This document shows, piece after piece, positions 31,740 through 38,912 of a stretch of 54,562 nt of DNA. Numbering within the stretch: position 1 is the stretch's first letter; the number at the start of each line of letters is the position of its first letter. The notes under the pieces were generated by a model that saw nothing but the letters and a program-made list of their open reading frames with translations, was not told the origin of the DNA and ran no database searches. The DNA lies in contig JAQXSW010000024.1 of assembly GCA_029219165.1 (NCBI GenBank), forward strand, positions 1-54,562, read 5' to 3'. The translations under genes were made by a program, and so were the position numbers. This stretch comes from Oscillospiraceae bacterium. GTDB taxonomy: Bacteria; Bacillota; Clostridia; Oscillospirales; Acutalibacteraceae.

Positions 31740-32693
31740 CTATTTCATTAGTTGTCTCAAATATTCCAAAAGATCATAAACATTTTCATCTGAATACTCT
31801 ATTTCTGAAGAATACAGTCTTGTTGCCTCTGCAATAGAAATTTTAGAAGTCTTTGAAACTGCAAAAATGATATAGATACTTAAAACGCAAAAACCAATAC
31901 GTTCATTAATGCTCCCATCATAAACGCCCTCTAATAAATGTCTAAAAATAAAATATGAAAGAAGTTGCTCTAAAGGTAAATCAAAGTCACGATCGTCTTT
32001 TAAATAGGAGTCTATAGGCCCTTTTTCCTTTGAAAGAATTTCAAGAGCCTTTGTCCAGTCATTTGACAGTCTTTCAAGACCTTCCAAAACATCTGCAATT
32101 TCAGATGTTTCTTTTTTTATCGCTTCGGTATTTAAAAATGTGAAGAGATTTTCAACTCTTTCATAAAGAGTCCATTCCCTGTCAGAAATAATATCAAGTA
32201 TATTCCGTCTTAAAATAAAGAACTTAGAAAAATATTCTTTTTCTTCTTCCATATATTCTATATCATTTTGGGCTCTGTCATTTTCATATTCTTTTAAACT
32301 AAATTTTTCAGTTTCTTCTGTCACAATACGGGACACTTCCTCACAGTAAAGACCCAAACCCAGTTCAATGCAATTTGGATAGAAATTTCTAAAACGTGGA
32401 TGGTCACTGCAGATGTCACAAAGGTGCTCTGCGCCTAGGTTTATGTGAATTTCACACAGGTTTTCATCATTCAAAAATGGACATCTTCCGCTATCTGTCA
32501 AGGCAAAATACTTTACACCATTTGCCATCTTAATGTTTTTTTGAAGTTTATTCTTCAAAAACGACGTAGTTTCAGAATAAAATAGAGCTGTATCTTCATC
32601 AATATCTATTTCCCAACCTATGCAGCAGTTATGTTTACACCTAGAACCAATGCATGAAAATTTTTCATAATAATTTGGAACAAACGTCTTCAT
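31740..32693 (-). CDS. FliB-type flagellin lysine-N-methylase homologue
   Basis: A 317-residue protein resembling FliB, which methylates flagellin lysines in Salmonella. The Cys-rich N-terminal part is typical: CIGSRCKHNCCIGW (about 14-27), GRCPFL, LCEIH and LCDICSDHPRFRN (about 90-102), the last followed by a conserved CEE. These Cys may bind a metal cluster. The remainder is helical and variable. The ATG at 32693 follows GGAGTGATAAA, inside the end of the upstream Cys-rich gene. No flagellar gene lies in this window, so the true substrate may be another surface protein. Confidence 0.8.
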   Translation of the reverse strand: MKTFVPNYYEKFSCIGSRCKHNCCIGWEIDIDEDTALFYSETTSFLKNKLQKNIKMANGVKYFALTDSGRCPFLNDENLCEIHINLGAEHLCDICSDHPRFRNFYPNCIELGLGLYCEEVSRIVTEETEKFSLKEYENDRAQNDIEYMEEEKEYFSKFFILRRNILDIISDREWTLYERVENLFTFLNTEAIKKETSEIADVLEGLERLSNDWTKALEILSKEKGPIDSYLKDDRDFDLPLEQLLSYFIFRHLLEGVYDGSINERIGFCVLSIYIIFAVSKTSKISIAEATRLYSSEIEYSDENVYDLLEYLRQLMK

Positions 32694-32697
32694 TTTA

Positions 32698-32940
32698 TCA
32701 CTCCAAAGCAGAGAGTTTTTTCATAATTAAATCATAGTTTTCTCTTTTATGTGGAACTGAACATCCTGTACAATCTTTAACTCCATTTTCTAAAATGACA
32801 AAATTCCCACCACAATCTTCCCCCTTTGAATAAAGAGGACAATAGCAAAAAAGACAGTTGAAATTTTCTTCATCATCAGTTTTATGGCAAGGGAAATATT
32901 CACAATCCTTGTGGCAAAAGAATTTGTAATTCTCAGACAT
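32698..32940 (-). CDS. Cysteine-rich small domain protein
   Basis: An 80-residue protein with the Cys-rich small domain pattern: KFFCHKDCEYFPCHK, NCLFCYCPLYSKGEDCGG, and KDCTGCSVPHKRENYD. The ten or so Cys suggest zinc or cluster binding. The start is ATG 32940 after GGAGATGACTTT; the longer in-frame start at 32994 has no ribosome binding site. Family members often neighbour cobalamin genes. Here it precedes a FliB-type gene by 4 nt, so the two Cys-rich proteins may act together. No function is established. Confidence 0.85.
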   Translation of the reverse strand: MSENYKFFCHKDCEYFPCHKTDDEENFNCLFCYCPLYSKGEDCGGNFVILENGVKDCTGCSVPHKRENYDLIMKKLSALE

Positions 32941-33027
32941 AAAGTCATCTCCAAAACAATTATATATAAAATAATAACAGAAAAGGGAGTTCAATGTGAA
33001 CTCCCTCTTCTATATATCCTCAAAAAA

Positions 33028-33564
33028 TTATTTTCCAAGTTTGTCATCCCAAATGACAATTTTGCCCTGTTTTCTTGTTTCATTCATATCTATAAGGCGT
33101 TGGTTTGAAGATCCTCTGAAACGAAGGGATATGTCATGAAGCTCATCCACATATCTTCCATCTACCAACACATCTACATATGAAAGAAGTTCATCTGTTG
33201 CCTCACATCTTGGATAGGAGCCATCTACTAAAAGCTCATCATCCAAACGAAAACCGGTAAATGCCCAAATATCCTTATTTGGAAACATGGCTTTCATTTC
33301 ACGAATGAAAGGAAGAAGCGCCTTTTGATTAGCCGGTTCAAACGGGTCTCCACCTAAAAGGGTGAGCCCCTTAACATACGGCTTTTCAAGTTCATGCATT
33401 ATTTCTAAAATTGCTTCCTTATCAAAAGGCTTGCCATAATTAAAATCCCATGTTTCCGGCTGAAAACAATTTTTACATTTATTTGTACATCCACTAACGA
33501 AGAGTGTACAACGTACACCCGCTCCGTTAGCAATGTCACATTTCTTTATTGTTCCGTAATTCAA
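33028..33564 (-). CDS. nrdG: Anaerobic ribonucleoside-triphosphate reductase activating protein
   Basis: NrdG, the radical SAM enzyme that installs the glycyl radical on NrdD. The 4Fe-4S motif is SGCTNKCKNCFQPETW (CxxxCxxC at about 26-33), followed by the SAM-binding GGDPFEPAN (about 71-79). The length, 178 residues, is usual. The start is TTG 33564 (MNYGTIKKCDIANGAG matches the family N-terminus), with AAGGAG upstream. It lies 14 bp after the nrdD stop and is translated from the same mRNA under NrdR control. Confidence 0.95.
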   Translation of the reverse strand: MNYGTIKKCDIANGAGVRCTLFVSGCTNKCKNCFQPETWDFNYGKPFDKEAILEIMHELEKPYVKGLTLLGGDPFEPANQKALLPFIREMKAMFPNKDIWAFTGFRLDDELLVDGSYPRCEATDELLSYVDVLVDGRYVDELHDISLRFRGSSNQRLIDMNETRKQGKIVIWDDKLGK

Positions 33565-33578
33565 TTACGAACAACTCC

Positions 33579-35741
33579 TTATAAGTGAAGTACACGCTCT
33601 TTGATTTCCTGTGTGCGTCCCTGATTCCAGAACTGAGTTCCAATGTAACCACAAGTACGGCGAGCAACATTCATCTTGTCCTGGTCTTGATTATGGCACT
33701 TAGGGCATGTCCAAACAAGCTTTCCGTCTCCATCTTCAAGAATTTGGATTTCTCCGTCATAACCACACACTTGGCAATAGTCACTCTTTGTATTAAGTTC
33801 AGCATACATAATATGATCATAAATGAACTTAATGATGTCAAGAACAGCATCCAAGTTATTCTGCATATCAGGTACTTCTACATAGGATATTGCACCACCT
33901 GTTGAAAGAGCTTGGAATTGAGCTTCAAATTCAAGCTTTTCAAATGCATCAATTTCTTCTGTTACATGAACGTGGTAAGAATTTGTAATATAATTCTTAT
34001 CTGTTACACCTTCAATAATGCCGAAGCGCTTTTGAAGGTTCTTAGCAAATTTATAAGTTGTTGACTCAAGTGGAGTACCATAAATACCAAATCCAATTGA
34101 AGTGTCTTTCTTCCACTTATTACATGCTTCATTCATATATTCCATTACTTTAAGAGCAAATGGAGTTGCAGAAGGATCTGTATGAGACTTACCTGTCATA
34201 TAACGTGTACACTCACAAAGACCGGCATATCCAAGAGAGATTGTTGAATAACCGCCAACAAGAAGTTTATCTATTGGTTCACCCTTTTCAAGTCTTGCAC
34301 ATGCACCGTATTGCCAAAGAATTGGAGCTGCATCTGAAAGAGTTCCTTTAAGTCTATTATGTCTGCACATAAGGGCTTTGAAACAAAGATCAAGACGTTC
34401 ATCAAAAATTTTCCAGAACTTGTCAAAGTCTCCGCCTGAAGAAAGAGCAACATCAACAAGGTTAATTGTAACAACACCCTGATTGAAACGTCCGTAGAAC
34501 TGATAGTTTCCGTTTTCATCCTTCCATGGGCTTAAGTTTGAACGGCAGCCCATTACAGGGAAACAGTTGCCCTCTTTGAGTTCCTTCATTTTCTTTTCTG
34601 AAATGTAGTCAGGAACCATGCGTTTTGCTGTGCATTTAGCTGCAAGTTTTGTAAGGTAATAATACTTAGAGTCATCAGTAATATTGTCCTCTTCAAGAAC
34701 ATAAATGAGTTTAGGAAATGCTGGTGTTACCCAAACACCCTCCTCATTCTTAACACCCTGATAACGCTGATTCAAAACTTCTTCAATAATAAGAGCAAGG
34801 TCTTTCTTTTCCTGCTCATTCTTAGCTTCATTAAGATACATAAATACAGTAACGAATGGAGCCTGTCCGTTTGTTGTAAGAAGAGTTACAACCTGATACT
34901 GGATTGTTTGTACACCGCGACGTATTTCTTCAAGAATTCTTTCATGAACAATTTTTTCCTTAGCCTCAGCTGTAACCTCTACACCAAGAAGTTGAACTTC
35001 TTGATCTACCGCCTTACGAATTTTCTGTCTGCTGATTTCAACGAAAGGAGCAAGGTGAGCAAGGCTGATACTCTGTCCACCATATTGGTTTGATGCAACT
35101 TGAGCAATAATTTGAGTTGCAATGTTACATGCAGTAGAGAAACTGTGTGGCTTTTCAATTGCAGTACCTGAAATTACAGTACCGTTTTGAAGCATATCCT
35201 CAAGGTTTACAAGATCACAATTATGCATGTGCTGTGCATAATAGTCTGTGTCATGGAAATGAATGAGACCATTTCTGTGAGCTTCAACTACATCCGGAGG
35301 AAGTAGGATACGCTCTGCTATGTCACGGCTAACTTCTCCTGCCATATAGTCACGCTGTACGCTATTTACTGTTGGATTCTTATTTGAATTTTCCTGCTTA
35401 GCCTCTTCATTATTACATTCAATAAGGCTTAAGATTTTTTCATCTGTAGTATTAGACTTACGGACAAGAGAACGAGTATAACGGTAAGTAATATAACGCT
35501 TAGCAACTTCAAAAGCGCCCTGTTCCATTATTAATTTTTCTACAAGGTCCTGAATTTCCTCTACAGACATTGCACGAGTCATTTTTTGACAAGTATTTTC
35601 TACGCTTTCTGCGATTTGCTTTATTTGATCAGCAGTCATTCTGTCGTTCTCTTCAACGACGTTATTTGCTTTAGTTATAGCAATAATTATTTTTGTAATG
35701 TCAAAAGTTACCTCTGTGCCGGATCTTTTTATGATTTTCAT
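33579..35741 (-). CDS. nrdD: Anaerobic ribonucleoside-triphosphate reductase, class III
   Basis: NrdD, the oxygen-sensitive glycyl radical enzyme that makes dNTPs from NTPs in anaerobes. I place the start at ATG 35741 (720 residues), 8 nt after AGGGGG. The N-terminal ATP-cone (about 1-90, KRSGTEVTFD...VEEIQDLVEKLI) is the allosteric site. The core contains the LLTTNGQAPFVTVFMYL and MGCRSNLSPW segments. Zinc-binding pairs CQVCG and CPKCH precede the glycyl radical motif RRTCGYIGTQFWNQGR near the C-terminus. The promoter carries NrdR boxes. Confidence 0.97.
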   Translation of the reverse strand: MKIIKRSGTEVTFDITKIIIAITKANNVVEENDRMTADQIKQIAESVENTCQKMTRAMSVEEIQDLVEKLIMEQGAFEVAKRYITYRYTRSLVRKSNTTDEKILSLIECNNEEAKQENSNKNPTVNSVQRDYMAGEVSRDIAERILLPPDVVEAHRNGLIHFHDTDYYAQHMHNCDLVNLEDMLQNGTVISGTAIEKPHSFSTACNIATQIIAQVASNQYGGQSISLAHLAPFVEISRQKIRKAVDQEVQLLGVEVTAEAKEKIVHERILEEIRRGVQTIQYQVVTLLTTNGQAPFVTVFMYLNEAKNEQEKKDLALIIEEVLNQRYQGVKNEEGVWVTPAFPKLIYVLEEDNITDDSKYYYLTKLAAKCTAKRMVPDYISEKKMKELKEGNCFPVMGCRSNLSPWKDENGNYQFYGRFNQGVVTINLVDVALSSGGDFDKFWKIFDERLDLCFKALMCRHNRLKGTLSDAAPILWQYGACARLEKGEPIDKLLVGGYSTISLGYAGLCECTRYMTGKSHTDPSATPFALKVMEYMNEACNKWKKDTSIGFGIYGTPLESTTYKFAKNLQKRFGIIEGVTDKNYITNSYHVHVTEEIDAFEKLEFEAQFQALSTGGAISYVEVPDMQNNLDAVLDIIKFIYDHIMYAELNTKSDYCQVCGYDGEIQILEDGDGKLVWTCPKCHNQDQDKMNVARRTCGYIGTQFWNQGRTQEIKERVLHL

Positions 35742-35821
35742 CTTGATTTCCCCCTGACCCATGTAAAGTGAATTAGCTTTACGGCGAGCCGCTTTCCATT
35801 AAGATTTATAAGTACACGACT

Positions 35822-35850
35822 ATAATACACAATATATTGTGATTAGTCAA
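35822..35850 (-). promoter_or_regulatory. nrdDG promoter overlapped by NrdR box
   Basis: On the minus strand, TTGACT (35845-35850) and TATTAT (35822-35827) have a 17-bp spacer. The spacer is almost entirely NrdR box 1. Confidence 0.8.
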
Positions 35851-35874
35851 TTGGATATGCACTATATTTTGAGT
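35827..35874. promoter_or_regulatory. Tandem NrdR boxes
   Basis: Box 1 is ACACAATATATTGTGA (35827-35842), a near-perfect NrdR site. Box 2 is GCACTATATTTTGAGT (35859-35874), a weaker copy. They begin 32 bp apart, about three helical turns, the arrangement usual for NrdR repression of reductase operons. Confidence 0.85.
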
Positions 35875-35894
35875 AGAAAACTGCAAGAAAAACA

Positions 35895-36224
35895 TCATGT
35901 CTTTTTGTACATTTTAACCGTTTCCCATGTTTCACAGAATTTGATGAGCAAAAGTGTAAAACTAATTGGAACGTAAATTTCCCTTATACTACGGCATTTA
36001 TTTGATTTTTTTATATGATTTTCAGCCCGGCGTAAAGCAAAGTACTTTACACACCTTGGTATAATTAGTGGGCTTGGGATAATTTGTACGACATACTGTG
36101 CTTGGGTTTTTCCAACCACTATATATAGTGGATGTTCAATAACATATACTGTAAAACCCAAAGATCTTAAAACTCTGGCAAACTCATAATATAAATTCTT
36201 CCATTTTTTTAATAAGATAAACAT
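35895..36224 (-). CDS. Unknown 109-residue protein under an SOS-type promoter
   Basis: A protein I do not recognise. ATG 36224 follows AAAGGA with 8-nt spacing; a longer in-frame start at 36266 would lie inside the operator. It is rich in basic and aromatic residues, with alternating hydrophobic segments (VLRSLGFTVYVIEHPLYIVVG, YVPISFTLLLIKFCE) that may be beta strands or weak membrane helices, and ends ETWETVKMYKKT. The promoter is consensus (TTGACA-17-TATAAT) and a GAACATTTGTTC palindrome covers the start of transcription. This indicates LexA control and a damage-inducible role, possibly a division inhibitor or a toxin-like protein; that is speculation. It stands between nrdD and the amino-acid ABC operon. 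Confidence 0.6.
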   Translation of the reverse strand: MFILLKKWKNLYYEFARVLRSLGFTVYVIEHPLYIVVGKTQAQYVVQIIPSPLIIPRCVKYFALRRAENHIKKSNKCRSIREIYVPISFTLLLIKFCETWETVKMYKKT

Positions 36225-36257
36225 AGGTGTTCCTTTCTGAAACACCTGCACGCGCAA

Positions 36258-36277
36258 ACAGAACATTTGTTCTGTTA
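36258..36277. promoter_or_regulatory. SOS box (LexA operator)
   Basis: GAACATTTGTTC (36261-36272) fits the Firmicute LexA consensus GAAC-N4-GTTC and is part of a longer palindrome with AACA/TGTT ends. It sits directly downstream of the -10 element. Confidence 0.7.
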
Positions 36278-36278
36278 T

Positions 36279-36307
36279 ATTATAAAATTAAAAAAGTAAT
36301 ATGTCAA
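36279..36307 (-). promoter_or_regulatory. Consensus promoter of the 109-aa gene
   Basis: On the minus strand, perfect TTGACA (36302-36307) and TATAAT (36279-36284) with 17-bp spacing, the strongest promoter sequence in the window. Confidence 0.85.
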
Positions 36308-36317
36308 TATAAGAAGG

Positions 36318-36356
36318 TATAAAAAAGGACTATCCAAAAAACAGGATAGTCCTTAA
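36318..36356 (-). terminator. Terminator of the amino-acid ABC operon
   Basis: AAGGACTATCC and GGATAGTCCTT form an 11-bp stem. On the minus strand a TTTTTTATA tract follows, just past the ATPase stop at 36361. Confidence 0.9.
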
Positions 36357-36360
36357 ACTA

Positions 36361-37143
36361 TTAGCCATTTGAGTGACTGAGGAACGTTTTAAGTCTGTCA
36401 GTCTTAGGATTATTTATTAAATCATATGCCGGCCCCTGCTCAGCAATAACGCCGTCATCCATAAATATAATGTTGTCTGCTACATCCCTGGCAAAATTCA
36501 TTTCATGAGTAACAATTACCATTGTTGTATTCTTTTCAGCCAGTTCACGAATTACACGAAGCACCTCTCCTGTTAGCTCAGGATCAAGGGCTGATGTTGG
36601 TTCATCAAAGCAGAGAATGTCAGGCTTTAATGCCAGAGCTCTTGCAATAGCCACACGCTGCTGTTGTCCGCCGGACAACTGGTGTGGATAATGGTCGGCT
36701 CTGTCAGACAGCCCCATTTGAGCTAACAGTTCACGTGCTTCGTTTTCTATATCATCAAAAATTTGCTTTTTATTTTCCTTAAAGTCCGGTCTGTCCTTTG
36801 CAAGAAGTTTTGGACTGAGCATTACATTTTCAAGTGCTGTATACTGTGGGAATAAATTAAATGACTGAAATACCATTCCAAAGTGAAGACGCTTCTTTCT
36901 AAGGTCTTTTTCTTTTTGAGTAGTTGCATCTGCTGAGTCAAATATGAGTTCATCGCCCACATAAATTTTTCCATTATCCGGAGTCTCAAGGAAATTAAGG
37001 CAACGAAGGAGAGTGGTTTTACCGGATCCGGAGGAACCGATAATGGCAAGTGCCTTCCCCTTTTCAAGACTAAAGCTGATGTCTTTCAGCACTTTTGTAT
37101 CTTCAAAACTCTTTTCGATATTTTCAACTATTAAAAGTTCCAT
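36361..37143 (-). CDS. Polar amino-acid ABC transporter ATPase (GlnQ/HisP-like)
   Basis: A 260-residue ATPase of the polar amino-acid family. Walker A is IIGSSGSGKTT (about 34-44), the Q-loop lies in MVFQSFNLFPQYTALENV, the signature is LSGGQQQRVAIARALALKPD, and Walker B is ILCFDEPTSALDPE. The H-loop is in VIVTHEMNFARDVAD. It powers uptake with the permease and lipoprotein encoded just upstream. A ribosome binding site AAGGGAGGGG lies before the ATG. It is the last gene of the operon. The transported amino acid cannot be read from the sequence. Confidence 0.95.
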   Translation of the reverse strand: MELLIVENIEKSFEDTKVLKDISFSLEKGKALAIIGSSGSGKTTLLRCLNFLETPDNGKIYVGDELIFDSADATTQKEKDLRKKRLHFGMVFQSFNLFPQYTALENVMLSPKLLAKDRPDFKENKKQIFDDIENEARELLAQMGLSDRADHYPHQLSGGQQQRVAIARALALKPDILCFDEPTSALDPELTGEVLRVIRELAEKNTTMVIVTHEMNFARDVADNIIFMDDGVIAEQGPAYDLINNPKTDRLKTFLSHSNG

Positions 37144-37157
37144 TATGTACCCCTCCC

Positions 37158-37844
37158 TTATCTAAAGAAATCAAGTTTCTTCTCAAGCTTGCCGAGGAGA
37201 ACTGTTAAAACGCCGGTAAATACAAGATAGTAAAGTGCTGTGAAGAATAGTGGCCAAATGGCGCCGGAAATACCGTGTGAGCCTTTCATAAATGCCTGGC
37301 CGGCCCAAATAATTTCTTGAAGAGCAATAATTCTTGCAAGCGATGTATCCTTAACCAAAGTTATAATTTCATTTGAAATAGGTGGAAGTATTCTCTTTAT
37401 CATTTGAAGAAGCTTAACTTTGAAAAATATTTGACTTTTTGTCATACCAAGAACAAGTCCTGCCTCCGTTTGTCCAACCGGAATGCTTTGAATGCCACCC
37501 CTGTAAATTTCAGAAAAATAGCATGCATAGTTTATTATGAAAGCAACAGAAGCTGCCATGAATCTGCCGTCTTCTCCACCGCCCCAAATTGGGTTGTTAA
37601 AAGCAAGACCCGGTAAGTAGTAAATAATAAGAAGCTGAATCATAAGTGGAGTTCCGCGAATAATCCAAACAAAGAGTTTTGTTACGGCACTGATAGGCTT
37701 GACCTTAGACATGGAACCAAGAGATATTACAAGGCCCAAAGGCAATGCACCTACAAGAGTTACTATAAAAAGTTTTAGTGTCTGCAAAAAGCCTTCGTTT
37801 AGAGAATCTAAAACTATAGGCAATTGCTCCAAGAAAAGCGACAT
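37158..37844 (-). CDS. Polar amino-acid ABC transporter permease (HisM/GlnP-like)
   Basis: A 228-residue inner-membrane permease with about five helices. The N-terminal FLQTLKLFIVTLVGALPLGL and VWIIRGTPLMIQLLIIYY are typical of the His/Glu/Gln family. The EAA loop, EIYRGGIQSIPVGQTEAGLVLGMTKSQIFFKV, contacts the ATPase. The C-terminus (LGKLEKKLDFFR) is usual. The ribosome binding site is AAAGGATGG. Only one permease gene is present, so a homodimer would form the channel. It is separated from the ATPase gene by 14 bp and follows a strong hairpin at 37870. Confidence 0.95.
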   Translation of the reverse strand: MSLFLEQLPIVLDSLNEGFLQTLKLFIVTLVGALPLGLVISLGSMSKVKPISAVTKLFVWIIRGTPLMIQLLIIYYLPGLAFNNPIWGGGEDGRFMAASVAFIINYACYFSEIYRGGIQSIPVGQTEAGLVLGMTKSQIFFKVKLLQMIKRILPPISNEIITLVKDTSLARIIALQEIIWAGQAFMKGSHGISGAIWPLFFTALYYLVFTGVLTVLLGKLEKKLDFFR

Positions 37845-37867
37845 TTAAACCATCCTTTAGACTACGA

Positions 37868-37896
37868 AAGCAGAGAGTGTTTCCACTCTCTGCTCA
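37868..37896 (-). terminator. Intercistronic hairpin between binding protein and permease
   Basis: GCAGAGAGTG (37870-37879) and CACTCTCTGC (37884-37893) form a perfect 10-bp stem. On the minus strand the following tract is only TTTCG, so it is probably a partial terminator or mRNA stabiliser giving extra binding protein. Confidence 0.65.
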
Positions 37897-37943
37897 ATTT
37901 TTATATTCATCTGTTTTAAATCTTATTTAAGATTAATAAAACC

Positions 37944-38738
37944 TTATTTCTGTTCAATAAGAGAAGCTTGAATTTTATACTTCTCAGCACACTTTTGGAG
38001 TGATCCATCTGCATAAGCAGCCTTAAAGAACTTATTGAGTTCCTCTGCAAGGTTTGAACCCTTTCTGAAACCAACACCATATTCTTCGCTGTTAAGACCT
38101 ACTGTGTATGTAAGATCAGCATAATCTGTGCCTTCGCCAACCATTGCAGCAGCCATAAGTGCATCAATTACAGCAGCATCTGCTGTACCTGACTTAACTT
38201 CCATAAGAGCTGTTGCCTGATCCTTAACTTCTGTAAACTTAAGGTTCAAAGCTTCTACCTCTTTCTTACCGGCAGAACCTGCTTCAACAGCAAAGTTTAA
38301 GTCCTTAATACTGTCCTTTGTCTGATACTTATCAGCAACTGACGCCTTAACAATAACAACTTGAGCATTGTTACAATATGGAGCAGAACATTCCATACCA
38401 CCTTTAACTTCATCAGTAAGTGTCATACCATTCCATACGCAGTCAATTGACTTGCCGTCAAGTTCAGCAATCTTGTTGTCCCAGTCAATTTCAACGAATT
38501 CAACGTCAACACCAAGGCTCTTTGCAAAAGCTGTTGCCATTTCAGCATCAAAACCAATCCAATTACCGTCTTTATCCTGATAATCCATTGGTTCAAAGTC
38601 AGTAATACCAACTACGAGCTTACCGTTTTCTTTTACATAGTCCAAATCTGTCTTATCTGCAGTCTTACCACAAGCAGCTAAAGCAAAACAAAGAACAACA
38701 GCCATAACGAGAGCTAAAATTCTCTTTACATTTTTCAT
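37944..38738 (-). CDS. Amino-acid ABC transporter substrate-binding lipoprotein
   Basis: A 264-residue family-3 binding protein. Residues 1-22 are a lipoprotein signal peptide with the lipobox ALAAC (acylated Cys about 23). The mature N-terminus has GKTADKTD. The ligand-binding fold shows GKLVVGITDFEPMDYQD (about 39-55), WIGFDAEMATAFAKSLGV, and DCVWNGMTL. It captures an amino acid outside the membrane and delivers it to the permease. It is the first gene of the operon and is likely the most highly expressed, given the hairpin after it. The promoter has a palindromic operator. Confidence 0.95.
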   Translation of the reverse strand: MKNVKRILALVMAVVLCFALAACGKTADKTDLDYVKENGKLVVGITDFEPMDYQDKDGNWIGFDAEMATAFAKSLGVDVEFVEIDWDNKIAELDGKSIDCVWNGMTLTDEVKGGMECSAPYCNNAQVVIVKASVADKYQTKDSIKDLNFAVEAGSAGKKEVEALNLKFTEVKDQATALMEVKSGTADAAVIDALMAAAMVGEGTDYADLTYTVGLNSEEYGVGFRKGSNLAEELNKFFKAAYADGSLQKCAEKYKIQASLIEQK

Positions 38739-38780
38739 TTTAATACGTCCCCTATCTATTTCTTTTTTTAAGACTTTATC

Positions 38781-38809
38781 ATTTTAGCGTATTAGCACGC
38801 TAAAGTCAA
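38781..38809 (-). promoter_or_regulatory. Promoter of the amino-acid ABC operon
   Basis: On the minus strand, TTGACT (38804-38809) and TAAAAT (38781-38786) with 17-bp spacing. The spacer is a palindrome (see the next feature). Confidence 0.75.
38783..38804. promoter_or_regulatory. Palindromic operator inside the amino-acid ABC promoter
   Basis: TTTAGCG-N8-CGCTAAA; the arms extend to 8 bp (TTTAGCGT with ACGCTAAA). It fills the space between -35 and -10, the position of a repressor site. The regulator is unknown. A related site occurs at 31336. Confidence 0.65.
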
Positions 38810-38839
38810 CAGTTATTTTCCACAAAAAAATAAGAGCAA

Positions 38840-38897
38840 AAATTAAAGCGATCCATTCTAAGGATTTCAGAGAACCGAAAAATGAATCGCTAAAAAT
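38840..38897 (-). terminator. Probable terminator of mgtE
   Basis: AGCGAT (38847 region) with ATCGCT (about 38889), extended by CATT/AATG with small bulges, enclose a 25-nt loop. On the minus strand the stem is followed by TTAATTTTTG. Confidence 0.55.
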
Positions 38898-38912
38898 ATA
38901 CATTATATATAA

